Assembly (NCBI RefSeq): GCF_001665535.1
Contig: NZ_LZSQ01000068.1
Span: 1 to 33,123, forward strand
Source: Mycobacterium sp. 852002-51961_SCH5331710
GTDB taxonomy: Bacteria; Actinomycetota; Actinomycetes; Mycobacteriales; Mycobacteriaceae
Reading direction: 5' to 3'
Length of the DNA: 33,123 bases
Positions 27,091 to 33,123 of this stretch are shown piece by piece. The notes under the pieces were generated by a model. That model saw only the letters and a list, made by a program, of their open reading frames with translations. It ran no database searches and was not told the origin of the DNA. A program made the position numbers and the translations under genes. Positions within the stretch are counted from its first letter, which is position 1. Each line of letters starts with the position of its first letter.

Positions 27091-27422
27091 TGGCGATGGC
27101 GGAAAAGCCGAGCCGGCGCCAGCCCGCATCGGATTTCAATTGGCAATCGCACGCCAGATGTCGGGGGTTGCCGACGGAGATGTTTTTCGCGTCGGACGGC
27201 GAACGGGGCCAGCTCCGAGCGGCTAGTGAGGAACGCGCCAAGAGAGTGTGTCGGTCGTGCCCGGTGCAGCGGGACTGTCTGCGGTATGCCGTGGTTTCCG
27301 TGGAGGCCTGGGGCGTGTGGGGTGCAACGACGCCGCGAGAGCGGGCGCTCGTGATCCGAGGACAACCGAATCAACCGACTGGGCACCACCCGGCCGAGGT
27401 GTGGCAGGATCACTCGGCATAG
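27090..27422 (+). CDS. WhiB-family iron-sulfur transcriptional regulator
   Basis: A 110-residue Wbl protein. The four cluster cysteines are Cys24 (HARCRGL), Cys54, Cys57 and Cys63 (CRSCPVQRDC); the turn GVWGAT at 75-80 corresponds to the G[VI]WGG signature with Ala in place of the last Gly. A short polar tail (91-110) follows; no AT-hook like that of WhiB7 is seen. The ATG at 27090 overlaps the rpmG2 stop (TGATG). An ATG two codons later is also possible. In the zinc-sparing operons that I recall, S14 and S18 paralogues follow L33, so a WhiB here is unexpected. Its stop codon overlaps the first bases of the downstream riboswitch. Confidence 0.92.
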   Translation: MAMAEKPSRRQPASDFNWQSHARCRGLPTEMFFASDGERGQLRAASEERAKRVCRSCPVQRDCLRYAVVSVEAWGVWGATTPRERALVIRGQPNQPTGHHPAEVWQDHSA

Positions 27423-27530
27423 GCGATCGTGACCCGAGGAAGCCGGTGTGAATCCGGCGCGGTCCCGCCACTGTGAGCGGCGAGGTCTCTACGAGATCGA
27501 GCCGAGAGCCAGATACTCACGCGGTCGCCT
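27421..27530 (+). ncRNA. Cobalamin riboswitch upstream of the corrinoid importer genes
   Basis: Canonical strings are present: GAGGAAGCCGGTGTGAATCC (27435-27454), CCCGCCACTGTGAGCGG (27466-27482) and the B12 box GAGCCAGATAC (27506-27516). Helix P1 pairs AGGCGA...CGTG (27421-27431) with CACG...TCGCCT (27518-27530). The aptamer begins within the whiB stop codon. Confidence 0.95.
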
Positions 27531-27627
27531 CCTCACGAAACTGGGGCGGATCTCCCCGGTGAGGCTGACCTCGGCGTGCCGAGAGCGCTTCCCGTGGTGT
27601 CCGCGCACGACGGAAGGCACGGGACAC
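27531..27627 (+). promoter_or_regulatory. Expression platform between riboswitch and importer start
   Basis: Several hairpins can be drawn: CCTCAC (27531-27536) with GTGAGG (27559-27564) enclosing GGGG/CCCC, and CTCGGC-GT-GCCGAG (27570-27583). Near the start codon, CCCGTG/CACGGG and GTGTCC/GGACAC are mutually exclusive and could mask the GGAAGG ribosome-binding site. No T-tract follows any of them, so control is probably at translation initiation. Confidence 0.55.
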
Positions 27628-28608
27628 ATGGCGGCGCGCCGATACCTTGTCACGGCGGTGATCACGGCACTTCTCCTTGTCGCCTGTGGCGCCCCGAGCC
27701 AGCCAACCGATGCGACATTCGGTGAGGCTGCGGCGGGATTCCCCGTCACCGTTACCAATTGCGGCGTCACGACGACCTACGACCGACCGCCGCGCCGGGC
27801 CGTGGCCCTGAACCAGCACTCGATCGAGACGATGCTCGCGCTGGGACTGGAGAAGTCCTTGGTCGGCACCGCATTCCTCGACGATTCGATCCTGCCCGAG
27901 TACCGGGACGCCTACGACTCGATACCGGTGATCGCCGAGGAATACCCGTCGTACGAGAATCTGCTCGCGGTCGAACCCGACTTCGTATACGGCGGATGGG
28001 CCAGCGCATTCGACGAGAAGGAGGGGCGCGGGCGGGAGCGCTTGAGCGATGTCGGCATCGACACGCACCTCAACTCCGAGAACTGCTCCGACGCACCGAT
28101 GACGCTGGCTGCGGTCGACGACGAGATACGCACCGTGGGTCGGATATTCGGCGTGAGCGACAGCGCCGAACGGGAAGTCGAACGCCAGCAGGAAACCCTG
28201 GAGGAGAGTCGTTACTGCGTTCGCGACGCGGTGACAGTCGACGTGGCCGTCTACGACAGCGGCGAGGCCACGGTGTTCACCTCGGGCGGGCAGGGCATCG
28301 GCAACCGGATCATCGAATCGGCCGGTGGGCGCAACCTGTTCGCCGACGTGCAGAAGGTCTGGGCGGACGTCTCGTTCGAACAGTTCGCCGAGCGGGCTCC
28401 GGAGGTCATCCTGATCTACGACTACGGTGACCAGTCGGTCGAGCAGAAAAAGCGATTCCTGCTCAACAATCCGGTGCTGCAGCAGGTGCCCGCGATCCGC
28501 GATCAGCGCTTCGCGGTGTTGCCGCTGTCCGCGATCACGGCGGGGGTGCGCATCGGACGTGCGGTGAGATCGCTTGCCGAGCAACTACATCCATTGGCGT
28601 TCGGATGA
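27628..28608 (+). CDS. ABC transporter substrate-binding lipoprotein, probable corrinoid binder (BtuF-like)
   Basis: A 326-residue extracytoplasmic binding protein of the helical-backbone FecB/BtuF (TroA-like) class. The signal peptide ends in the lipobox LLLVAC (Cys20). The domain begins with FPVTVTNCGVTTTYDRPPRRAVALNQHSIETMLALGLEKSLVG, typical of the family, and ends with FAVLPLSAITAGVRIGRAVRSLAEQLHP. By sequence alone it could bind ferric siderophores; the cobalamin riboswitch directly upstream makes cobalamin or another corrinoid the likelier ligand. The ATG at 27628 sits at the end of the riboswitch leader; the frame is open further upstream only through the RNA element. Its TGA overlaps the permease ATG. 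Confidence 0.9.
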   Translation: MAARRYLVTAVITALLLVACGAPSQPTDATFGEAAAGFPVTVTNCGVTTTYDRPPRRAVALNQHSIETMLALGLEKSLVGTAFLDDSILPEYRDAYDSIPVIAEEYPSYENLLAVEPDFVYGGWASAFDEKEGRGRERLSDVGIDTHLNSENCSDAPMTLAAVDDEIRTVGRIFGVSDSAEREVERQQETLEESRYCVRDAVTVDVAVYDSGEATVFTSGGQGIGNRIIESAGGRNLFADVQKVWADVSFEQFAERAPEVILIYDYGDQSVEQKKRFLLNNPVLQQVPAIRDQRFAVLPLSAITAGVRIGRAVRSLAEQLHPLAFG

Positions 28609-29675
28609 CGGCGGTCGTCCTGGACAAGCCGGTGAAAACCACACCGCCTCGGCGCCAACGCCTTCCGTACGGCCTCGTGCTGACGATGCTTGTGGGACTG
28701 CTTATCGTGTGCGTGACCGCAGGGGCCACCATCGGATCGGTCAACCTCCCGCCGGGTCAGGTGTGGCAGATCCTGCTGCACCGGATCAATCCGATGCTGG
28801 TCGATCCGACGTGGCCGCCGGTGCGTGCCTCGATCGTCCTCGACGCACGACTCCCTCGAGTTGCGCTGGCGGCGGTCATCGGAGCTGGCCTGGCGGCCTG
28901 CGGGATGGTGCTGCAGGCTGTCGTGCGCAACCCGCTGGCGGATCCGATGTTGTTGGGCGTCTCGTCGGGCGCATCGGTCGGTGCGGTCGCGATACTGGTG
29001 GCCGGCGCCGGCGCCGGCCTGTTCGTGCTGCCATCGGCGGCGTTCATCGGAGCGCTGATCGCCTTGGCGGCCGTCTATTTCCTCGCCCGCACCGGCGGCC
29101 GGATGACCACGCTACGACTGATCCTCGCCGGGGTCGCAGTCGCGGAGGTGCTGTCGGCCGTCGCGAGTCTGTTGATCGTCACCTCCGACGACCCGCACAA
29201 AGCGCAGGCCGCGGTGCGCTGGATGCTCGGCGGCCTCGGTGGGGCGACCTGGTCGATGGTGTGGATGCCGGCCGCCATCGTGGCGGTCGGCACCGCCGCA
29301 CTGCTCGCCGTGACCCGTCCGTTGAACCTGCTGTACACAGGTGAAGAGGCGGCTGCGGCTTTGGGTTTGGACGTTCATCGCTTCCGCGCGGCCATGTTCG
29401 TCGTGGTCGCGTTGATGGTCGGTGCCATGGTCGCGGTCAGCGGTGCGATCGGCTTCGTGGGTCTGGTCATGCCGCACATCGTGCGAATGCTCGTCGGGGC
29501 GGATCACCGTCGCGCACTGCCGGCGACCGTGCTGCTCGGGGCATCGTTCCTCATTGCGTGCGACATCGCCGCGCGCACCGTGGCGGCTCCGGAGGAGCTG
29601 CCCGTCGGCGTGCTCACCGCGCTCGTCGGCGGGCCCTACTTCCTGTGGCTCATGCGGCGCAAGGTATCGGCATGA
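28605..29675 (+). CDS. FecCD/BtuC-family ABC transporter permease
   Basis: A 356-residue permease with about ten transmembrane helices, preceded by a 20-residue basic N-terminus. Family hallmarks: RLPRVALAAVIGAGLAACGMVLQAVVRNPLADPMLLGVSSGA (about residues 83-124) and, near the C-terminus, GAIGFVGLVMPHIVRMLVGADHRRALP, which includes the ATPase-coupling loop. Overlaps of four bases with both neighbours (ATGA at 28605 and 29672) show tight coupling with the binding protein and ATPase genes. Substrate inferred from the upstream cobalamin riboswitch. Confidence 0.94.
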   Translation: MTAVVLDKPVKTTPPRRQRLPYGLVLTMLVGLLIVCVTAGATIGSVNLPPGQVWQILLHRINPMLVDPTWPPVRASIVLDARLPRVALAAVIGAGLAACGMVLQAVVRNPLADPMLLGVSSGASVGAVAILVAGAGAGLFVLPSAAFIGALIALAAVYFLARTGGRMTTLRLILAGVAVAEVLSAVASLLIVTSDDPHKAQAAVRWMLGGLGGATWSMVWMPAAIVAVGTAALLAVTRPLNLLYTGEEAAAALGLDVHRFRAAMFVVVALMVGAMVAVSGAIGFVGLVMPHIVRMLVGADHRRALPATVLLGASFLIACDIAARTVAAPEELPVGVLTALVGGPYFLWLMRRKVSA

Positions 29676-30454
29676 CCGGAGGGATCCACGTCGACGACGT
29701 GACGGTGTCAACGGGGCGAAAGGCGTTGATCCGCAACGTCTCCATGCAAGTCGAGCGGGGCGAGATGGTGGCCGTCGTCGGGCCCAACGGCGCAGGCAAG
29801 ACCACGCTGCTGCGCACGCTCTATCGCGCTGCGCGGCCGTCGTCCGGGCGTGTGCTGGTGGGCGACGAGGACATCTGGCGGATGTCCGCCAAAAGCGCAG
29901 CACAAAGGGTCGCCGCGGTATTGCAGTACACACCAGGGGATTTCGCGCTCACCGTCTACGACGTCGTGGCCATGGGAAGGACACCGTACAAGCGTGCGTT
30001 CGACGCAGACAACGCCGACGACCGCCGCATCATCGCCGAAGCGCTCGAAGCCGTGGACGTAGCCGAACTGGCGGGCGAGCCGTTCGACCGGCTGTCAGGC
30101 GGTCAGAAGCAGCGGGTGATGATCGCACGTGCGCTGACGCAGAGAACCGACATGATCGTGTTGGACGAACCGACCAACCACCTCGATCTGCGCCACCAGC
30201 ACGACGCCCTGCACCTGTTGCGCACGACAGGCGCCACGGTCCTAGCGGCCTTACACGACCTCAATCTCGCCGCGGCATACTGCGACCGGATCTGCGTTCT
30301 CGACGCCGGCACCGTGGTAGCGATCGGCACACCCGCGGAGGTGCTGACCGTGGACATGCTCGCCGATGTCTACGGCGTCGACGCGCGGGTCGATCTCGAT
30401 GCGGGCATCGATCGAATGCGGATCGACGTGACACCGAAGGAGTGGGTCCGGTGA
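29672..30454 (+). CDS. ABC transporter ATP-binding protein (BtuD/FecE-like)
   Basis: A 260-residue ATPase. Walker A GPNGAGKTT is at 37-45, the ABC signature LSGGQKQR at 141-148, Walker B MIVLDEP at 161-167, and the H-loop histidine is in LAALHDLNLA. It energises the FecCD-type permease encoded just upstream. The ATG overlaps the permease TGA, and its own TGA overlaps the next GTG (GTGA, 30451-30454). The frame is open 38 codons further upstream but that lies within the permease gene. Confidence 0.95.
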   Translation: MTGGIHVDDVTVSTGRKALIRNVSMQVERGEMVAVVGPNGAGKTTLLRTLYRAARPSSGRVLVGDEDIWRMSAKSAAQRVAAVLQYTPGDFALTVYDVVAMGRTPYKRAFDADNADDRRIIAEALEAVDVAELAGEPFDRLSGGQKQRVMIARALTQRTDMIVLDEPTNHLDLRHQHDALHLLRTTGATVLAALHDLNLAAAYCDRICVLDAGTVVAIGTPAEVLTVDMLADVYGVDARVDLDAGIDRMRIDVTPKEWVR

Positions 30455-31104
30455 GGATCGACGGAGTACTCGACGACATCGCCCGCTACGGCGGGTTCTT
30501 CGCCATCTCACACGGATCCGCCGGCCCCGGTTGGCGGCCGGTCAGCGCTTGTTACGCCGACGGCTATCGGGACCTCATCGATACGACGGCGGCCCGCTAC
30601 CGCACGACCGACCGGCGCGTCGCCGCCTCGCTGGTCCAGATGAGCCACGCGTCGCGGCTGTGGTCGCCGGTTCTCGCCTGCGCCCTCGCACACGGAGTTC
30701 TACCCGACCTCACGGGACTGCAGCGGGCCGGCGACGGCGCCGAGCTGAGACTGCCTGTGCCGGAGGGTAGCCCGCTGCCGACGAATCCGGTCGAGTCGCT
30801 GTACCGCATCGTGGTGCAGGACCACCTCGAGGTGTTGGCCGAAGGGCTGCGGGTCAAGGTCGCGACCGGACTGCTGTACGGCAACATCGCGTCGGCGTTG
30901 GTGGCCGCGACCCGAGCGCTGTACTCGGTGCGGCCCGAACTTCGCGACGAGGCGACGCGCCTGGCGCGACAGTTGCTGCAGACCGGCAGCCTGGCCGGTA
31001 CCGGGATTGTCAAGCACAACTTGGCTTTTCGCCGCAACAGCTGCTGCCTGTACTACCGGGTCGCCGACGGCGCAAAATGCGCGGACTGCGCGTTGCTCAC
31101 GTAA
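30451..31104 (+). CDS. FhuF-like (2Fe-2S)-binding protein, putative metal-chelate reductase
   Basis: A 217-residue protein related to the ferric-siderophore reductase FhuF and the C-terminal part of IucA/IucC-associated proteins. The unusual cluster motif C-C-x10-C-x2-C is intact at the extreme C-terminus: Cys198, Cys199, Cys210 and Cys213. The N-terminal region is helical with no signal peptide, so it acts in the cytoplasm or at the inner membrane face. FhuF proteins reduce Fe(III)-siderophores to free iron. Here the gene is the fourth of a cobalamin-riboswitch operon, so reduction of an imported cobalt(III) corrinoid is a possible role; that is inference. It converges with pxpA and overlaps its 3' end by eight bases. 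Confidence 0.88.
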   Translation: MRIDGVLDDIARYGGFFAISHGSAGPGWRPVSACYADGYRDLIDTTAARYRTTDRRVAASLVQMSHASRLWSPVLACALAHGVLPDLTGLQRAGDGAELRLPVPEGSPLPTNPVESLYRIVVQDHLEVLAEGLRVKVATGLLYGNIASALVAATRALYSVRPELRDEATRLARQLLQTGSLAGTGIVKHNLAFRRNSCCLYYRVADGAKCADCALLT

Positions 31105-31855
31105 AAGGCTTGATGTCGACGCCCTCATCCTGCAGGCGGTCCCGCACCACCGTGGCGATCTGCACGGCGCCCGGCGAATCACCGTGCACACAAATCGAAT
31201 CGACGGTGATCGGGATGGTCGAGCCGTCGACCGCGTCGACCCGGCCCGCCAACACCATCGACGCGATCCGGTCGGCGATCACGTCGGTGTCGTGCAGGAC
31301 GGCGCCGCGCTGACGGCGGTCCACCAGCCGGCCATCCGGCCGATACGCGCGGTCGGCGAACGCCTCCGGCACGATGCGCAATCCGAGCTCTTCGGCCTCG
31401 CGGAAGAACGCCGATCCCGCCAGCCCGAGCACGGGAAGGCCGGGATCCACGGCGTGCACGGCTTCGGCGACGGCGCGGGCCTGATCGGTGTTGGTCACGA
31501 TCGCGAAGTACAGCGCCCCATGTGGTTTGACGTATCTGACCTCGGTCCCGGCCGCGCGGGCCATCGCCTGTAGCGCGCCGATCTGGTAGATGACGTCGGC
31601 CTTGAGATCCTCTGGCGTCGCGTCGATGAACCGCCTTCCGAAGCCTGCGAGGTCGCGATAGCTCACCTGCGCGCCGATCCGCACATCACGTTCGGCGGCC
31701 GCCCGGCACGTCCGCAACAGCAGCGCCGGGTCGCCTGCGTGGAAGCCGCACGCGACGTTGGCGCTCGTCACGATGTCGAGCATGGCCTCGTCGTCGCCCA
31801 GGCGCCACACCCCGAAACCCTCGCCGAGGTCGGCATTCACATCGATGGTTCTCAC
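31097..31855 (-). CDS. pxpA: LamB/YcsF family protein, 5-oxoprolinase subunit A-like
   Basis: A 252-residue polysaccharide-deacetylase-like TIM-barrel protein. Motifs: DVNADLGEGFG at 5-15, SANVACGFHAGDP at 31-43 and KPHGALYF. In the PxpABC complex this subunit helps to hydrolyse 5-oxoproline to glutamate. The partner genes pxpB and pxpC do not occur in the window. The GTG at 31855 was chosen because it overlaps the bluB stop (GTGA) and gives the family-typical N-terminus; the open frame extends 26 codons upstream inside bluB. It is therefore translationally coupled to bluB, an unusual association. Confidence 0.9.
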   Translation of the reverse strand: MRTIDVNADLGEGFGVWRLGDDEAMLDIVTSANVACGFHAGDPALLLRTCRAAAERDVRIGAQVSYRDLAGFGRRFIDATPEDLKADVIYQIGALQAMARAAGTEVRYVKPHGALYFAIVTNTDQARAVAEAVHAVDPGLPVLGLAGSAFFREAEELGLRIVPEAFADRAYRPDGRLVDRRQRGAVLHDTDVIADRIASMVLAGRVDAVDGSTIPITVDSICVHGDSPGAVQIATVVRDRLQDEGVDIKPFT

Positions 31856-32523
31856 GATGGCAGCCCCGCTGAAGTGGTGTCGGGCCAACGGTTTTCGGCG
31901 ACGAATTCGGTCAGTGGCCGACCGATCGTCCATTCGTCGATCTCCAGCTGGGGGCGATCCGGGAAGTCAGGCACCGGGCCGAGGCACAGAATCGCAACGG
32001 GCTCGGCCCCGTCAGGCATGTGCAGCAATTCCGCGAGCCTTCCGGGTTCGAAGATCGACACCCACCCCATGCCCAGGCCCTCGGCACGCGCTGCGAGCCA
32101 GAGGTTCTGGATCGCGCACGAAACCGACGCCAGGTCCATGTGCGGCAGTGTGCGGCGTCCGAACACATGCCCCTGGCGACCGTCGCCGAGCGCGACGACG
32201 AGAAGTTCGGCGCATTCGGAGATTCCCTCGACCTTGAGCGCCAGGAACTCCTCGCCGCGTGGCCCCAGCGCCTCGGCGGTGCGCACGCGTTCGTCGTCGA
32301 CGAGATCGCGGATGCGTCGCCGCAACTCACCGTCGGTGATCCGGATGAATCGCCAGGGCTGCATCAGCCCCACGCTCGGCGCGGCGTGTGCGGCCTGCAG
32401 CAGCCGGGCCAGCACGTCCTCGGGTACCACCGCACCGGAAACGAATCGGCGCATGTCGCGGCGCTCGGCAATCACCCGGTAGACCGCGCGGCGTTCCTCG
32501 ACGTCGAACGCGTGCTGGTTCAC
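31852..32523 (-). CDS. bluB: 5,6-dimethylbenzimidazole synthase BluB
   Basis: A 223-residue nitroreductase-fold flavoenzyme that destroys reduced FMN with O2 to make the lower ligand of cobalamin. BluB-specific features: RRDMRRF at 21-27, AAHAAPSVGLMQPWRFI at 44-60 (ordinary nitroreductases differ here) and GMGWVSIFEPGRL. The GTG at 32523 fits the family length. It lies opposite the B12-riboswitch importer operon and is coupled to pxpA. No riboswitch is visible upstream of bluB itself; the 90-base gap to the divergent ZnuA-like gene contains a Zur-like site that could affect it. Confidence 0.93.
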   Translation of the reverse strand: MNQHAFDVEERRAVYRVIAERRDMRRFVSGAVVPEDVLARLLQAAHAAPSVGLMQPWRFIRITDGELRRRIRDLVDDERVRTAEALGPRGEEFLALKVEGISECAELLVVALGDGRQGHVFGRRTLPHMDLASVSCAIQNLWLAARAEGLGMGWVSIFEPGRLAELLHMPDGAEPVAILCLGPVPDFPDRPQLEIDEWTIGRPLTEFVAENRWPDTTSAGLPS

Positions 32524-32590
32524 GCGGCCAGCTTAGGCGTCTGGGGTCGTCCGATCGCGGTGGCGGCGCGGTCGAGTCAGCACACTCTAA

Positions 32591-32611
32591 TGGAAACGGT
32601 TATCGTTATCG
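32591..32611 (+). promoter_or_regulatory. Second Zur-like site upstream of the ZnuA-type gene
   Basis: TGGAAACGGTTATCGTTATC followed by G aligns without gaps to the 21 bases starting at the strong Zur box (26645-26665) with 15 identities, including the TTA-n-CG extension. The inverted symmetry is imperfect. It ends three bases before the GTG of a zinc-binding-protein gene, the classic Zur target. Confidence 0.6.
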
Positions 32612-32613
32612 CT

Positions 32614-33123
32614 GTGAAGCCACCCCGGATCGCCCGCACGATCGCCGCCGGTCTGGTGCTTGTGGCGCCGTTCGGCGTCGCGGCATGCGCCGGCGATGAC
32701 GATCGGTCCCAGGAGACCAGCGGCGATCCATGCCCCGTGCAGCCGGTCGACGTCGTCGTCAGCGTGGACCAGTGGGGCGGCATCGTCTCCCAGCTGGGCG
32801 GGGCCTGCGCGAACGTCGACACCGTGCTGGCCGGCTCGTCGGTCGACCCTCACGATTTCGAGCCCGCACCCTCGGATGCCGCCAAGTTCGAGGGCGCCCA
32901 ACTGGTGGTCCTCAACGGCGGGCACTACGACGAGTGGGCGGCCAAGCTCGCCGCCAGCACGGCGCCGGATGCGCCGGTCGTGACGGCGCTCGGCGCCGAA
33001 CCCGGAGGCGATGCGAACCCGCACGCCTGGTACGACCCGGCGGCGGGGGGCGCGGGGGCCGCCCCGGGGCCCCCCCCGCCGGGGCCCCGGCCGGGGGGGG
33101 GGGGGGGGGGGGGCCGCCCGGGC
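32614..33123 (+). CDS. ZnuA-like metal ABC transporter substrate-binding lipoprotein (partial, truncated by window end)
   Basis: The 5' part of a cluster-9 (ZnuA/TroA) binding protein. A signal peptide ends at lipobox GVAAC (Cys25). Metal-site histidines appear at His80 (SVDPHDFEPAPSD), His104 (NGGHYDEW) and His137 (DANPHAWYDP), the usual order for Zn/Mn binders. The motif NPHxWxDP is followed at once by G/C-only sequence, so the real frame beyond about 33035 cannot be trusted. An in-frame ATG at 32590 overlaps the Zur-like site; the GTG at 32614 gives a normal signal peptide and is preferred. Probable role: zinc uptake, with permease and ATPase genes expected beyond the window. Confidence 0.88.
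   Translation, partial: MKPPRIARTIAAGLVLVAPFGVAACAGDDDRSQETSGDPCPVQPVDVVVSVDQWGGIVSQLGGACANVDTVLAGSSVDPHDFEPAPSDAAKFEGAQLVVLNGGHYDEWAAKLAASTAPDAPVVTALGAEPGGDANPHAWYDPAAGGAGAAPGPPPPGPRPGGGGGGGRPG
33036..33123. other. G/C-only low-complexity end, probable sequence artefact
   Basis: The last 88 bases contain no A or T. They include runs of C and a run of more than 20 G. This begins abruptly inside a well-conserved coding region and looks like sequencing or assembly failure at a contig end, not biology. Confidence 0.8.

Overview
The window is high-GC actinobacterial DNA, almost certainly from a Mycobacterium/Mycolicibacterium-type organism. Evidence: Lsr2, CarD, ClpC1, MhuD, LpqE/LpqF-like lipoproteins, and a gene order that I recall as matching the M. 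tuberculosis Rv3604c-Rv3577 segment: DUF2520-panC-panD-coaX, lysS, lsr2, clpC1, lpqF/mhuD/hydrolase, mutY/carbonic anhydrase, disA-radA-lpqE, carD, ispF, cysS, rlmB, transporter, metallo-beta-lactamase fold protein. Genes are tightly packed, with many 1-4 base start/stop overlaps and frequent GTG starts.

Layout. Bases 1-8.25 kb hold the pantothenate/CoA genes, lysyl-tRNA synthetase, the nucleoid protein Lsr2 and the protease unfoldase ClpC1, closed by a strong intrinsic terminator. Bases 8.28-10.0 kb are a cobalamin-riboswitch-controlled insertion (cbtB-cbtA cobalt transporter plus a histidine-phosphatase-like protein). Bases 10-20.2 kb are conserved core: a penicillin-binding/beta-lactamase-like lipoprotein and the haem-degrading MhuD, an alpha/beta hydrolase, a GlxA-type regulator, MutY back-to-back with a beta carbonic anhydrase, a proline-rich membrane protein, the lpqE-radA-disA block and CarD. 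Bases 20.2-23.0 kb are ispF, cysS and rlmB. The usual ispD between carD and ispF is missing.

Bases 23.0-33.1 kb are a metal/cobalamin accessory region. A near-perfect Zur-type palindrome (26645-26659) sits between two divergent units. Leftwards are an Mrf-like CobW-family protein, a cysteine-free L31 with an apparent CTG start, a metallo-beta-lactamase fold protein and an ArsB/CitM-type transporter. Rightwards are single-cysteine L28, cysteine-free L33 and a WhiB protein that occupies the place where I would expect S14/S18 paralogues. A second cobalamin riboswitch begins inside the whiB stop codon and leads a BtuF/BtuC/BtuD-like importer plus a FhuF-like 2Fe-2S protein. Facing it is a coupled bluB-pxpA pair (BluB makes the lower ligand of B12). 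The window ends inside a ZnuA-like lipoprotein gene that has a second Zur-like site. The final 88 bases contain only G and C and look like an assembly or sequencing artefact.

Taken together, the accessory part links zinc sparing (alternative ribosomal proteins, zinc uptake) with cobalt/cobalamin acquisition and remodelling. The most novel points are the WhiB regulator embedded in the zinc-sparing ribosomal operon, the FhuF-like reductase under a B12 riboswitch, and the loss of ispD from its normal place. All family assignments come from reading motifs and remembered family members; no database search was run.
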